Shown in pieces: positions 1 through 8,666 of a stretch of DNA of 64,000 nucleotides (position 1 is its first letter; every line of letters begins with the position of its first letter). This stretch comes from Akkermansiaceae bacterium (lineage in GTDB: Bacteria; Verrucomicrobiota; Verrucomicrobiia; Verrucomicrobiales; Akkermansiaceae), in the NCBI GenBank assembly GCA_019634595.1, contig JAHCBC010000001.1, positions 620,001-684,000 on the forward strand, in the 5' to 3' direction. The notes beneath the pieces were generated by a model. The model was given only the letters and a program-made list of their open reading frames with translations, had not been told where the DNA came from and made no database searches. The position numbers were made by a program, and so were the translations under genes.

Positions 1-341
1 TCGACGGTATCCCTCGCAACGTCGAGCAGGCCCGCATCCTGGAGCGCCACCTGGACGTCCTGCAGGTCTTCCACCTTTCCTGCCCGAACCGCAACGAGCT
101 GGCGCGCCGCATGCGCAAGCGCGCGCTCAAGGACAACCGCATCGACGACGCGAGCGACAAGGTCATCGACCAGCGCATCGCCACCTATGAGGCGGAAACC
201 AAGCCGATCCTCGCTTTCTACCCGCAGGACCGCATCACGGACATCGACGCGACCCAGCCGCCGGTGAAGGTGCTTTCGGAGATCATCCAGAAAGTCATCA
301 CGCTGCCGGAATACCAGGTGCTGGCCTCGAAGTCGGCCTGA
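1..341 (+). CDS. adk: adenylate kinase-like nucleoside monophosphate kinase, C-terminal part
   Basis: This is the C-terminal end of a kinase whose start lies before the window; the frame is open from base 3. The motif DGIPRNVEQA matches the DGFPR-type core motif of adenylate kinases, which bind the monophosphate. It is followed by an arginine-rich short lid, then a Y-x-x-x-T-x-P stretch and a closing IDA motif. The lid lacks the long zinc-type insertion, so this is a short-lid enzyme similar to UMP/CMP kinases. It would interconvert ATP and AMP with ADP in the cytoplasm. fmt follows after 15 bases, so the two are probably cotranscribed. The P-loop is outside the window and cannot be checked. 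Confidence 0.85.
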   Translation, partial: DGIPRNVEQARILERHLDVLQVFHLSCPNRNELARRMRKRALKDNRIDDASDKVIDQRIATYEAETKPILAFYPQDRITDIDATQPPVKVLSEIIQKVITLPEYQVLASKSA

Positions 342-356
342 TCCACTTTCTTCCCG

Positions 357-1283
357 ATGCGAGTCATCTTCGTAGCCACCGGCGACATCGCCCTGCCGTC
401 GTTCCGTCATCTGCTGGCCCATGGGCCGAAGCCGCTGGCGCTCGTCACGCAGCCGGACAAGCCGGTGGGGCGCCACCAGGCGCTCACGCCACCTCGCATC
501 AAGGTAGAGGCACTGGAGGCAGGCCTGCCCGTGCTGCAACCGGACAACATCAGCTCCGCGGTTGAGGAAATGCGCGCGCTCGATCCGGAGGTGATCGTGG
601 TTTTTGCCTACGGCCAGATCCTGAGGAAGGACGTGCTGAAGCTGCCATCGAAGGCCATCATCAACCTCCACGGTTCCCTGTTGCCCCGGCACCGCGGCGC
701 GTCCTGCGTGCAGGCCGCCATCGACATGGGGGATGAGGAATCCGGTATCGCCGCCATCCATGTGGTGAAGAAACTCGATGCGGGGGATGTGATCTTTGAC
801 AAGGCCATTCCCATCCAGCCGGACGAAACCGGCGGCACGCTCCACGACAAACTCGCGGATGTGGCTGCCGAGGTGCTGGCGGAAACGCTCAAGCGGATCG
901 GGGAGGGGACGGACACCCGCACGCCGCAGGATGACAGTCTTTCCAACTATGCGCCGAAGCTGGAGCGCGACGACGGCCGGATCGACTGGTCAATGAACGC
1001 AGAGGCGCTGGAGCGGCGCATCCGCGCCTACGATCCGTGGCCGGGGACCTTCACCACCGTGCAGGAGGATGGAAAATGGAAGCGGCTCAAGGTATTCCCA
1101 CCCGTGGTCCCCGTGCCCGGCGGCGCGGAACTGGCGGAGGGTTTCCAAGTCTCCGGCAAAAAGCTGTTCGTCGCCTGTGGCGGCGCGGGCGCGGTGGAGT
1201 TGCTGCATGTGCAGCCGGAAGGAGGCAAGCGGATGACCGTGGAGCAATACCTCGCCGGGCGGAAGCCCCAGGGGTTCCAGTAG
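357..1283 (+). CDS. fmt: methionyl-tRNA formyltransferase
   Basis: At 308 residues it has normal Fmt length. The enzyme transfers a formyl group from 10-formyl-THF to Met-tRNA(fMet) before initiation. The catalytic Asn and His lie in INLHGS (N103, H105), followed by the SLLPRHRGA loop, where most relatives have RWRGAAP. The third catalytic residue is the Asp in KKLDAGD (about 141). The C-terminal tRNA-binding domain begins around residue 205 with YAPKLERDDGRIDW and contains the RAYDPWPGTF motif. It follows adk by 15 bases and precedes a P-loop protein by 10, giving a short run on one strand. Confidence 0.95.
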   Translation: MRVIFVATGDIALPSFRHLLAHGPKPLALVTQPDKPVGRHQALTPPRIKVEALEAGLPVLQPDNISSAVEEMRALDPEVIVVFAYGQILRKDVLKLPSKAIINLHGSLLPRHRGASCVQAAIDMGDEESGIAAIHVVKKLDAGDVIFDKAIPIQPDETGGTLHDKLADVAAEVLAETLKRIGEGTDTRTPQDDSLSNYAPKLERDDGRIDWSMNAEALERRIRAYDPWPGTFTTVQEDGKWKRLKVFPPVVPVPGGAELAEGFQVSGKKLFVACGGAGAVELLHVQPEGGKRMTVEQYLAGRKPQGFQ

Positions 1284-1293
1284 CCGGATTCTC

Positions 1294-1884
1294 ATGAAGG
1301 ACGGCGCATTCCCTCCGTTCACCCGTCCCGCGCGGATCAATGTCGTCGGTGTGAGTGGCAGCGGGAAATCCACGCTCGCCAAGCGGCTCTCCGCGCTCAC
1401 CGGCATCCACCATATCGAGATGGACTCCCTTTTCTGGAAGCCCGGCTGGACGGGCACCGCGGATGACGAGTTCCTCGCGAAAGTGGAGCAGGCACTGGAA
1501 GGGGATGAGTGGATTCTCGACGGGAACTACTCCCGCACCCAACCGGTCAAATGGCGGCGTGCGACGATGGTGGTGTGGGTGGACTTTTCATTCTCCCGCA
1601 CGCTCTGGCAGGCCGTGCGGCGTGCGTGCGTGAGGGCGTTCACAAAGGCGGAACTCTGGCCCGGAACCGGCAATCGTGAATCGTTCCGGAAATCATTTTT
1701 CAGCAAGGACTCGATCATCTGGTGGACGATCACTTCCTATGGCAGGCAGCGTGGGCGCTACCTCCGGCTCATGGACGATCCGGAACATGCGCACCTCACC
1801 ATCATCAGGCTCAGGTCACCACGCGATGTAAGCCGCTTTCTCATGGGATTTGAGGAACAAGGGGACCGCCGGATCTTCGGGTGA
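1294..1884 (+). CDS. P-loop kinase-like protein of the adenylate kinase / FlaR (topology modulation) type
   Basis: The 196-residue protein has a Walker A motif GVSGSGKST at residues 19-27. It then shows HIEMDSLFW and EWILDGNYS, a pattern typical of proteins annotated as adenylate kinase-like, FlaR or topology modulation protein. A lid-like basic region rich in Arg follows (about residues 110-140). This group probably phosphorylates a small molecule, but the substrate is unknown. It starts 10 bases after fmt and is probably part of that transcript. The gene is followed at once by a palindromic repeat. The family is fairly sure, the function is not. Confidence 0.75.
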   Translation: MKDGAFPPFTRPARINVVGVSGSGKSTLAKRLSALTGIHHIEMDSLFWKPGWTGTADDEFLAKVEQALEGDEWILDGNYSRTQPVKWRRATMVVWVDFSFSRTLWQAVRRACVRAFTKAELWPGTGNRESFRKSFFSKDSIIWWTITSYGRQRGRYLRLMDDPEHAHLTIIRLRSPRDVSRFLMGFEEQGDRRIFG

Positions 1885-1885
1885 A

Positions 1886-1956
1886 CGGAGCGCGGACTTC
1901 AGTCCGCCCCAGAGAATCAAGCCAGCGAAGCCAAGCGGACTGAAGTCCGCGCTCCG
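1886..1956. repeat. REP-like palindromic element, family A, copy 1
   Basis: Perfect inverted repeat: 22-base arms at 1886-1907 and 1935-1956 enclose 27 bases. Each arm is itself a small hairpin, GCGGAC-TTCA-GTCCGC. The inner linker, read on the minus strand, is TTGGCTTCGCTGGCT, nearly the same as the linker in the element at 13731-13848. It sits between the convergent ends of the P-loop gene and the hydrolase, where it could also stop transcription. It is probably one of a dispersed genomic family. Confidence 0.85.
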
Positions 1957-1961
1957 TAAGA

Positions 1962-2801
1962 TCATCGTCCGATCTCCTCCAGCGCCCTCGCGATTTCCTC
2001 CCGGTCCGTGTCCTGTAGCGTGTTGTGCCTGCCGTTGGGAAGCTCGATGAACCTCACCACATCCCTCCGCTCCGCCGCGAGCTGCCTGCTCATCTCCACC
2101 GGGATCGCTTCGTCCGTGGTGCCGTGGAAAATAATGACTTCGCCCGGTCCCCGTTCCGCCAGTTCCTTGAGCCGGGCCTGGTTGTCGAAGCGGTGCCGGA
2201 TCAGAAAGCCGATCGGCAATCCGGTCATCCGCCGGCTCATGTCCATGGTGCTGGTGAAGGGCGTGAGCAGCACTCCCCGCTGGATGCCGAATTCGGAGGC
2301 TCCCACCAGTGCGGCCGCCGCACCCAGGCTGTGGCCGAAGAACCTGAGCCGCTCCGGCGCCACCGTGCCCGTCCATCCCAGTTCCTTCGCGGCGAGCGGA
2401 ACGGCGGATTTGATGGATTCCCGGATGTGTCCGGGCGAGGGGGTACCTTTGCTTTCACCGTATCCCGGATAGTCGATCAGCAACCAGGCGTCTTCCTCCG
2501 GGGCATGCTCCGACAGCCACCGGGACCAGTCCAGGGCAACGGTTCCGTTTCCGCCACAGAAGATCCACAGGTTGCGCGGGGAGGCGAGGTTTCCCTGGAG
2601 GTAGGCTCGCTGCCGGCCCTGCGAGGTCTCATGGTCGATCAGCCTGCCCTTGGTTGATTTCCGCCAGTCCGCGACCACCCCGGCCGCATAGGGGCGGGGG
2701 AAGTAGATGAACCGTGATTGGACGCAACTGATGAGCGCCAGAAAGATGGCCATGGCGGTTGCGGCCAGCAGGCCCCAGCGAATGAGTGTGCCCCGGATCA
2801 T
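1962..2801 (-). CDS. membrane-anchored alpha/beta hydrolase
   Basis: The 279-residue protein has an N-terminal hydrophobic segment (about residues 8-26) ending in LISC, which could be a membrane anchor or a lipobox. The rest is an alpha/beta hydrolase fold of the type found near BEM46/YfhR proteins. The predicted triad is S158 in GHSLG, D230 in HGTTDEAIP and H259 in NGRHN; the oxyanion region is FCGGNG near residue 81. It would face the periplasm, with an unknown ester or peptide substrate. It starts 19 bases after the stop of the upstream minus-strand PEP-CTERM gene, so the two may share a transcript. Confidence 0.8.
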   Translation of the reverse strand: MIRGTLIRWGLLAATAMAIFLALISCVQSRFIYFPRPYAAGVVADWRKSTKGRLIDHETSQGRQRAYLQGNLASPRNLWIFCGGNGTVALDWSRWLSEHAPEEDAWLLIDYPGYGESKGTPSPGHIRESIKSAVPLAAKELGWTGTVAPERLRFFGHSLGAAAALVGASEFGIQRGVLLTPFTSTMDMSRRMTGLPIGFLIRHRFDNQARLKELAERGPGEVIIFHGTTDEAIPVEMSRQLAAERRDVVRFIELPNGRHNTLQDTDREEIARALEEIGR

Positions 2802-2820
2802 GGAAGAATACCGGGTTTCC

Positions 2821-4512
2821 TCACTTCCGCCTCCGGAACATCATCGTCAGTGCCGCGAGGGAGACCAATGCCGGTGCGGTGGGTTCCGGAACCACGGAGA
2901 TCAGCGCGACGCCGGTGCCCAGACCGCCACTATAATTATAGTCGATCTGGAAGGTGTTCGCTCCCACTGCGAACGTGGTGGATTCATCCCCGATCAGCGT
3001 GCCATTGACGGTGAAGAATCCGCCGTTCCATGCACCGCTGTTCTTGATGAACAGGAGGGCCTCACCGATGCCGATGGTGGAGGAACCGAGATCGTTGACG
3101 GTGAGAACCGCGCCGTTGGTCAGATTGAGGGAGGTGACCTCCACAACATCGCTGGTCAGATCTCCGGAATGGATGTCCAGCGCCATCGTGGAGAGATTCT
3201 GGAGGGAAAGGGCGCCCATGGAGAGGATGCCGATGTCCTGGACCGTGGACGATGTGCCGGGAGCCAGCACTCCGGTGCCCGTCACACTCACGGCCGCGCC
3301 CGTCCGGATCGAGCCGCCATTTCCGCGCAGGTTCCCGTTGACCGTCACCTGGGAGGTGCCGCTCAGGGAGGTATTCAGGATCATGTGGCCGTTCGAGGAA
3401 ATGTTGGTGGCACCGGTGTAGGCCTTGGCCGCGCCGGTCATTAGCAGGGTGCCGTTCACACCCCGGGTGACGGCGATGTCGCCGTTGATGGCTCCTTGCA
3501 CCTCGATGGTTCCGCCGCCCATGAACGTGGCGATCCTGTCTCCAGCGCCGGACCGGCTGATCGTGGCGGTTTCACTGAGGGTGAAAATGCTCCCGGCACC
3601 GCTGTCCGCCCCGATGTAGGTGCTTCCGGCCAATGTGATGGCCCCGTTCCAAGTGTTGACCCCATTGACGTTGCGGAGGGCACCGCTCGACCCCGAGCCG
3701 GAACCGCTGATCGTCAGCGCTTCCGCCGCGATGGAGCCGATGGTGCTCCGCAGGAAAATCGACGCGCCGGATTCAACCGTCGTTCCCGTGGAGGTGCTGC
3801 CGAGGGCGTTGACATGGCCGATGGTCAGGCCGCCGTTTTTGACGACCGTGGTGCCGGTGTAGGAATTGTCACCCGACAGCGTCCAGCGCAGGTTGTTGTT
3901 GCCGCTCATTTCGATGTTGAGCGTGCCCGCACCGTCGCTGACCGCCCCGCTGACGGCGCTCAGCGGGTTCGTGGAACTGATGGTGCCTCCGAGCGTCAGG
4001 GTATGGGTGCCGGAGATCCCCAAGCTCACGGCATTCCTCACATAGATGCCCCAACCGTTGACCGGAGAGGCGGCGGTGCTGTTATAGGTCCATGCCTGCG
4101 CCGCCATCAGCGAAATGGACACATTCTGGTTCGTGGTGGTGCTGCCGATGTTGACGGTTTTCGTCGCGGCTCCGGCGATGATGCCACCGGCACCCAGTTC
4201 CAGAATCCGGTTCGTGCCGCCCGCCTGGAGGGTGACGGTGTCGGCATTGTTGAACTCCAGCCCCGCCACCTGCCGGTTTCCGTTGAGATTCACGGCCCGC
4301 GCACCTGTCAGGCCGGTCACGCTGAAGACGGCGGTGTCCCCGGCGCCGGGAACACCGGCCGGGTCGGTTCCTCCCTCCAGGGTGGTCGCCCAGTTCGTGT
4401 TCTGGTCCCACCCCCCGCCGGTCGCGCCATCCCAATAAAAGGTTTCCGCCTCGGACGATGCCGGAAAAATGAGCGCGCAGGCGAGGAGGCAGGGGAAGAA
4501 TATGGGCTTCAT
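2821..4512 (-). CDS. autotransporter-type beta-strand-repeat protein with PEP-CTERM anchor
   Basis: I place the start at 4512 (MKPIFFPCLL), because it gives a clean signal peptide ending near ASSEA; a start 25 codons upstream lacks this. The mature protein (about 560 residues in total) opens with FYWDG and then carries repeated Gly-, Thr- and Asn-rich beta-helix units (TYNSTA, SYTGTTVVKNGGL, AYTGATNIS), as in autotransporter-associated repeats. It ends with VPEPTAPAL, a hydrophobic stretch and RRRK. This is a PEP-CTERM signal, recognised by exosortase, which cuts and sorts surface proteins. No exosortase gene is in this window. A surface or matrix role is likely but unproven. Confidence 0.88.
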   Translation of the reverse strand: MKPIFFPCLLACALIFPASSEAETFYWDGATGGGWDQNTNWATTLEGGTDPAGVPGAGDTAVFSVTGLTGARAVNLNGNRQVAGLEFNNADTVTLQAGGTNRILELGAGGIIAGAATKTVNIGSTTTNQNVSISLMAAQAWTYNSTAASPVNGWGIYVRNAVSLGISGTHTLTLGGTISSTNPLSAVSGAVSDGAGTLNIEMSGNNNLRWTLSGDNSYTGTTVVKNGGLTIGHVNALGSTSTGTTVESGASIFLRSTIGSIAAEALTISGSGSGSSGALRNVNGVNTWNGAITLAGSTYIGADSGAGSIFTLSETATISRSGAGDRIATFMGGGTIEVQGAINGDIAVTRGVNGTLLMTGAAKAYTGATNISSNGHMILNTSLSGTSQVTVNGNLRGNGGSIRTGAAVSVTGTGVLAPGTSSTVQDIGILSMGALSLQNLSTMALDIHSGDLTSDVVEVTSLNLTNGAVLTVNDLGSSTIGIGEALLFIKNSGAWNGGFFTVNGTLIGDESTTFAVGANTFQIDYNYSGGLGTGVALISVVPEPTAPALVSLAALTMMFRRRK

Positions 4513-5107
4513 GGGGGAGTCCGTTGGGATGAATGCACTTGGAAAAAACCAAGATGCGGGAAATAAGGGTTTCCATGAGGCCAACATTCCCGGCCCCCGT
4601 GCGTCAAGGCTGCAATTCCAGAGGTGTGGAGCCTCGGCGTCCCTACATTAGGGAGAAATCCAACCGCAATGGAAGCGAAGCGACATGGACGAACTGATCA
4701 TTCGAAATCCTTCGTAAAATGAACCGGGATGGACGCAGATGAACGTCAGGATGGATCTAAAGCCCGGATCTGAACCACCAACTTCGGCTCCAAAAGTCCG
4801 GGGCGTAAGATGAAAACAGAGATTTTGCGTGAATCTGCGTCCATCCCGTTCATCTGCGGTTGAAAAATGCAGGTATCAGGGAGCTGCCCATCCCTAATGT
4901 AGGAGCCGTGGGGAGCCTGATAATTAACCCTTGTTTTCCGGGAAACATCGGCTATCCATCCGCCACGCGCTTTTCCGAGCGTCGCAGGGCCTTCTTGGTC
5001 CGAGCCTGTTCCGGTCTTCATCGATGAGAGATTGTTCTGGGATTCACTGACAACCTCATCGACCCGCCAGCCGCCACTACATTGGCGCGGGCTGGCATTC
5101 TGAAAAC
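4513..5107. other. 595-base intergenic region between divergent genes
   Basis: No believable gene was found here. The region holds the leader of the PEP-CTERM gene on one side, a nested inverted repeat at 4637-4907, and the leader of the DEAD-box helicase on the other. Near the helicase start is a stable hairpin at 5066-5096 (outer stem GCCAGCC/GGCTGGC, inner stem GCCA/TGGC), ending 11 bases before the ATG. It could shape translation of the helicase mRNA, but there is no direct evidence for that. Confidence 0.5.
4637..4907. repeat. nested inverted repeat of about 270 bases
   Basis: The outer arms share CCTACATTAGGGA (left at 4637-4655, right inverted at 4891-4907). Inside is a second inverted pair: GAACCGGGATGGACGCAGAT at 4721-4740 against its near-complement at 4833-4851, with one base missing. 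The interior between the inner arms holds no gene. The layered structure looks like a non-coding dispersed element, possibly a MITE or BIME, rather than an operator. Confidence 0.65.
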
Positions 5108-6634
5108 ATGACCACGAATACATTCGGGGCGCTGCCACTGGCGGCTCCCCTCCATCAGGTTTTGGCTGAACTCAACTATGAGACGCCATCTCCCATCCAG
5201 GCCCAGGCGATCCCGTATCTGTTGCAGGGCCGTGACGTGCTCGGCTGCGCGCAGACCGGTACCGGCAAGACCGCGAGCTTCGCGCTGCCCATCCTCCATG
5301 CACTGCATGAGAAGCCGAAACAGGTCCGCCCGAAGCAGTGCCGCGTGCTGGTGCTCGCACCTACCCGCGAACTCGCCGGCCAGGTCGGCAAGAGTTTCAC
5401 GACCTACGGCAAGTACGTCCGGTTCTCCCAGACGCTCATCTACGGCGGTGTCGGCCAGGTGCCGCAGGTGAACGCGATGCGCCGCGGCGTGGACGTGCTG
5501 GTGGCGACACCGGGCCGCCTGCTCGACCTCATCGACCAGAACTGCGTTGACCTTTCCGGCGTCGAGTTCCTCGTGCTGGATGAGGTGGACCGCATGCTGG
5601 ACATGGGCTTCCTCCGGGATGTGAAGCGCATCATCTCCTTCCTGCCTGCCCGCAAGCAGTCGCTGTTCTTCTCCGCCACCCTGGCACCGAACATCGTCGA
5701 TCTGGCGAAGACCATCCTCCGCGATCCGGCCAGCGTTTCCATCGCGCCGGAGTCCACCACCGCGGAACGCATCGAGCACACCGTCTGCTTCGTGTCGAAG
5801 GACGACAAGCGCCCGCTGCTGGAGAAGCTGCTGCGCGAGCAATCCGGTGTGGAGTCGGGCAAGCTCACCATCGTCTTCAGCCGCACCAAGCACGGTGCGA
5901 ACAAGCTGGCGAAAAGCCTTTCCTCCTCCGGTTTTCCTGCCGACGCCATCCACGGCAACAAGTCGCAGGCCCAGCGCGAGAAGGCGCTGGACCGCTTCAA
6001 AAAGGGCCTCACGCCCATCCTCGTTGCGACGGATGTGGCCGCGCGTGGCGTGGACGTGAAGGACGTCGGGCTGGTCGTGAACTTCGACCTGCCGAACGAG
6101 CCGGAAGCCTATGTCCACCGGATCGGCCGGACGGGCCGTGCCGGTGCGGAAGGCCGCGCCGTTTCCTTCTGCTCGGAGGATGAGCGCGAGTTCCTGCGCG
6201 AGATCGAGAAAGTCATCAAGATGCCCGTCCCGCACTCGAACGACCATGAGTGGCACGACGAGGATCTGGCCCAGCGCCACGTGAAGCTCAAGACCGGCGG
6301 ACGCATGGTTCAGGGCGGACGCCAGCAGCAACAGGGTGGAGGCGGTGGAAACCGCGGACGCCAGGGGGGCGGCGGACGCCAGCAACAACAAGGCGGTGGC
6401 GGTGGAAGCCGTGGCCGCCAAGGTGGAGGTGGCCGCCAGCCACAGGGCGGGGACCGCCGCCGTGGCAACGGTGAACGCCCCCAGGGCTCCGGCAACCAGG
6501 GCCAGGGCGATGGCTCCACCCGCAGCCGCTATCAGGTGGATGAGCGTGGTGAAACGCGTGGTTCTTCCCCGTCCGGTGGAATCCTGCGGAGCGGTCTCAA
6601 TGCCATCCGCAAGATGGTGGGTTCCGACCGCTGA
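5108..6634 (+). CDS. DEAD-box ATP-dependent RNA helicase with RGG-like tail
   Basis: The 508-residue protein has all standard motifs: a Q motif (SPIQAQAIP), Walker A AQTGTGKT at 48-55, PTREL, DEVD at 158-161 (a DEVD variant of DEAD), SAT in FFSATL, and HRIGRTGRAG. The organisation is RhlE-like. It would unwind structured RNA in ribosome assembly, RNA decay or cold response. From about residue 400 it has a low-complexity tail rich in Gly, Arg and Gln, probably disordered and RNA-binding. The 5' leader can fold into a hairpin just before the ATG. It stands alone, with a divergent gene upstream and a convergent gene downstream. Confidence 0.93.
   Translation: MTTNTFGALPLAAPLHQVLAELNYETPSPIQAQAIPYLLQGRDVLGCAQTGTGKTASFALPILHALHEKPKQVRPKQCRVLVLAPTRELAGQVGKSFTTYGKYVRFSQTLIYGGVGQVPQVNAMRRGVDVLVATPGRLLDLIDQNCVDLSGVEFLVLDEVDRMLDMGFLRDVKRIISFLPARKQSLFFSATLAPNIVDLAKTILRDPASVSIAPESTTAERIEHTVCFVSKDDKRPLLEKLLREQSGVESGKLTIVFSRTKHGANKLAKSLSSSGFPADAIHGNKSQAQREKALDRFKKGLTPILVATDVAARGVDVKDVGLVVNFDLPNEPEAYVHRIGRTGRAGAEGRAVSFCSEDEREFLREIEKVIKMPVPHSNDHEWHDEDLAQRHVKLKTGGRMVQGGRQQQQGGGGGNRGRQGGGGRQQQQGGGGGSRGRQGGGGRQPQGGDRRRGNGERPQGSGNQGQGDGSTRSRYQVDERGETRGSSPSGGILRSGLNAIRKMVGSDR
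6314..6427 (+). repeat. 57-base tandem repeat encoding Gly/Arg/Gln units in the helicase tail
   Basis: Two in-frame 57-base units (6314-6370 and 6371-6427) each encode a 19-residue block of the form GGRQQQQGGGGG-N/S-RGRQGG; a partial third unit follows. The units differ mainly at synonymous positions, so the repeat is old enough to have drifted while the protein sequence stayed constant. Confidence 0.85.
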
Positions 6635-6639
6635 ATGAT

Positions 6640-6662
6640 GACAGGGCCGCACAGGCCCTGTC
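6640..6662. terminator. strong hairpin between convergent genes
   Basis: Perfect 9-base stem GACAGGGCC/GGCCCTGTC around the loop GCACA, 5 bases after the helicase stop and 16 bases before the end of the convergent patatin gene. There is no T-run on either side, so it is only a possible terminator or mRNA 3' stabiliser. Confidence 0.45.
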
Positions 6663-6678
6663 CGCTGCGGCGGTTGAA

Positions 6679-7557
6679 TCAGCCACGTGGGCTTGCCAGG
6701 TATCCCGTGGCAAAGGTTTCACCGCTTTCCCATCCCCGATCATAGCACCGTTGCTGGGCCGCCCTGCCGCTGAAAAGGCCCGGGCGGTCCGTGGTGGTGG
6801 TGACGGGCAGCATGCGCTTGCCCGACTTTTCCATCACCTGCAGGTGCAGGCGGTGGATCTCCGCCGTGATGAGCAGGTGTCCGCGGGACAAGGTGTCCGC
6901 GATGCGCGGGCGGAAGCCCGGTTGTTTCCACCGGTCCGCCACCGAGGGATGGTGGATGTGGTGGGTGATGATGGTATCGACCCGATCATCGTCCGCGTAG
7001 TGCAGGAAAGGGGAGCTGTTCGCCAACCCTCCGTCCCAGCACAGCTCGCCCCCGACCTCCTGAGGGGAGACCAAGCATGGAAAAGCGCAGCTCGCCAGGA
7101 TGGCGGACACGCTGTCCCCGGTGGTGAGGATCTCCGTGCGCAGCTTGTTCAGGTTGGCGACGGTGACGGACACCTCACCGTGGCTGCAGGCCTCTAGCAC
7201 CGGCGCACGCTCCAGCAGCACGCGGGTGAGGTATTTCCGCGCATCCCGCGCGGAGGTCAGGCCGCTCACGCCCGGCCAGCAGAACATCATCGCGAAGCCG
7301 CGTGCGAAGCTCTTCAACTCCCAGAAGCTCCATTTGAACTTCGGGTCGAAGATGATCGTTTTGATTTCCTCCGAAGTGAACCCGGCCCCCAGCAGCGTGG
7401 CGATCATCGAGCCGGAGGATGCGCCCGCGAAGAATCCCGGACGGATGCCATGGTGCAGCAGCGCGGCGGCGAACCCCGCATGGGCGAAGAATCCGAAGTA
7501 GGAGGACTCCAGGCTCAGCGCGAGTCCCGGGGTGGTGTCAGGCGGCGTTTCCGGCAT
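6679..7557 (-). CDS. patatin-like phospholipase
   Basis: The 292-residue protein has the nucleophile motif GASSG (S47) and an Asp in WDGGLANSSP, together forming the Ser-Asp dyad of patatins, which hydrolyse acyl chains from lipids. The usual N-terminal GGGxRG oxyanion loop is replaced by LESSYFGFFAHAG, so it belongs to a divergent patatin branch. There is no signal peptide; a cytoplasmic or membrane-surface site is likely. Its first 20 bases overlap the end of the flippase-like gene upstream, so the two are probably translated as a coupled pair and may act on the same membrane lipid. Confidence 0.85.
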   Translation of the reverse strand: MPETPPDTTPGLALSLESSYFGFFAHAGFAAALLHHGIRPGFFAGASSGSMIATLLGAGFTSEEIKTIIFDPKFKWSFWELKSFARGFAMMFCWPGVSGLTSARDARKYLTRVLLERAPVLEACSHGEVSVTVANLNKLRTEILTTGDSVSAILASCAFPCLVSPQEVGGELCWDGGLANSSPFLHYADDDRVDTIITHHIHHPSVADRWKQPGFRPRIADTLSRGHLLITAEIHRLHLQVMEKSGKRMLPVTTTTDRPGLFSGRAAQQRCYDRGWESGETFATGYLASPRG

Positions 7558-8548
7558 GTTTTCGCAGGGAGAGGGATCGTGGAAGAAGGGAGGCGGCGGC
7601 CAGTCCGCCCAGCAGGCACCAGACCAGCCCGCAGAGGAAGCCTCCGAGGGAGATGAGGACGGACGCTCCGGAGGACGTCCGGCTCAGGGACGCCAGTTGG
7701 TCCCGGAAGAGTTCCTCCCGCATGCCGATGCCGCCGGGAGTGGCGGGGACGGTGGTGGCGGCCTCCACCACTGGCATGACAGTGGTGATCTCATGCAGCG
7801 TCACGCCCGCCTGGCAGCCCCGGGCGATGCACCAGAAGGTGGCGAAGTGGAGGGCCAGCATCAGCACGCTCGCCGCCACCGCAGACAGCAATTTGGCGCC
7901 GCTGGGACGCAGTTGCTCGAAGCAACCGGAAACATGCAGCATCCACTCCCGCGCGGGCATCCATCGTGGCAGCCACTTCCGGGCATTCTCCGTGCCGCAG
8001 AACCAGCAGAAAAGGAACAGCAGCGAGGAGAACACCAGATAGCCCCACAGGAAATGCACCGCTGCCTTTCCGGTGGGGGTTGCGGACAGCATCTCACGGG
8101 CGGGGAAAGTGAACAGCACCGCAGGGAGGATCAACGAGATCAGCCCGCAGAGGCGGTCGGCCAGTACGGAAACCATCAACCGGGAGGCGGAACCCGGGAA
8201 CTGCCGGGTGAGCATCAGAACCCGGGCCGCATCGCCGCCGATGCCGCCGATGACGAAGGTGCCGACGAAGGAACTGGCGAGGAAAACCCGTGCCAGCATC
8301 CTCCATCCGGCCCGGATGCCCAGCAGGCGCAGGCAGATCCACCACCGCCACACATGCGCGGCGATGCTTGCCCCTGCGAAGATCACCCCCGCCACCAACC
8401 AGCCGGGGTGGATGTTCTTCCAGGCTGTGACAAAGCTGGTGGAGAAGTCCGGGCGGGCCAGCACCCACCACAGGATCGCCGCGGCGATCAGGATCTGGAC
8501 ACCGAAGAAGATCCAACTGCCCCATTTCTTCCCGGTACTTCCGCTCAT
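7538..8548 (-). CDS. flippase-like integral membrane protein (LPG synthase TM / UPF0104 type)
   Basis: The 336-residue protein has about eight hydrophobic segments. It carries the family pattern of lysylphosphatidylglycerol-synthase-type membrane domains: AHVWRWWICLRLLG, then SSFVGTFVIGGIGGDAARVLML and ADRLCGLISL, and GGIGMREELF near the C-terminus. It lacks the cytosolic aminoacyl transferase domain of MprF, so it resembles the stand-alone proteins thought to move lipid-linked compounds. It overlaps the patatin gene by 20 bases, suggesting a joint role in membrane lipid handling. Substrate unknown. Confidence 0.82.
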   Translation of the reverse strand: MSGSTGKKWGSWIFFGVQILIAAAILWWVLARPDFSTSFVTAWKNIHPGWLVAGVIFAGASIAAHVWRWWICLRLLGIRAGWRMLARVFLASSFVGTFVIGGIGGDAARVLMLTRQFPGSASRLMVSVLADRLCGLISLILPAVLFTFPAREMLSATPTGKAAVHFLWGYLVFSSLLFLFCWFCGTENARKWLPRWMPAREWMLHVSGCFEQLRPSGAKLLSAVAASVLMLALHFATFWCIARGCQAGVTLHEITTVMPVVEAATTVPATPGGIGMREELFRDQLASLSRTSSGASVLISLGGFLCGLVWCLLGGLAAASLLPRSLSLRKHAGNAA

Positions 8549-8666
8549 GGGTCGGTTGCTGGATGGGAAGGTGGAAGGTCGGTCATGGGCTGGTGGGATT
8601 TATAGGGATCCGCCGTGGCGATGCATTCCAAAAATGCACCGGCCCGGCCTCCCGCCTCCGCGCGGT

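Noticed and set aside
4746..5138. 130-residue minus-strand frame in the intergenic gap
   Set aside because: It runs through the inverted repeat and over the helicase start, and shows no gene-like features.
5018..6652. Long minus-strand frame opposite the DEAD-box helicase
   Set aside because: Antisense shadow, low complexity over the Gly/Arg repeat; the helicase motifs are on the plus strand.
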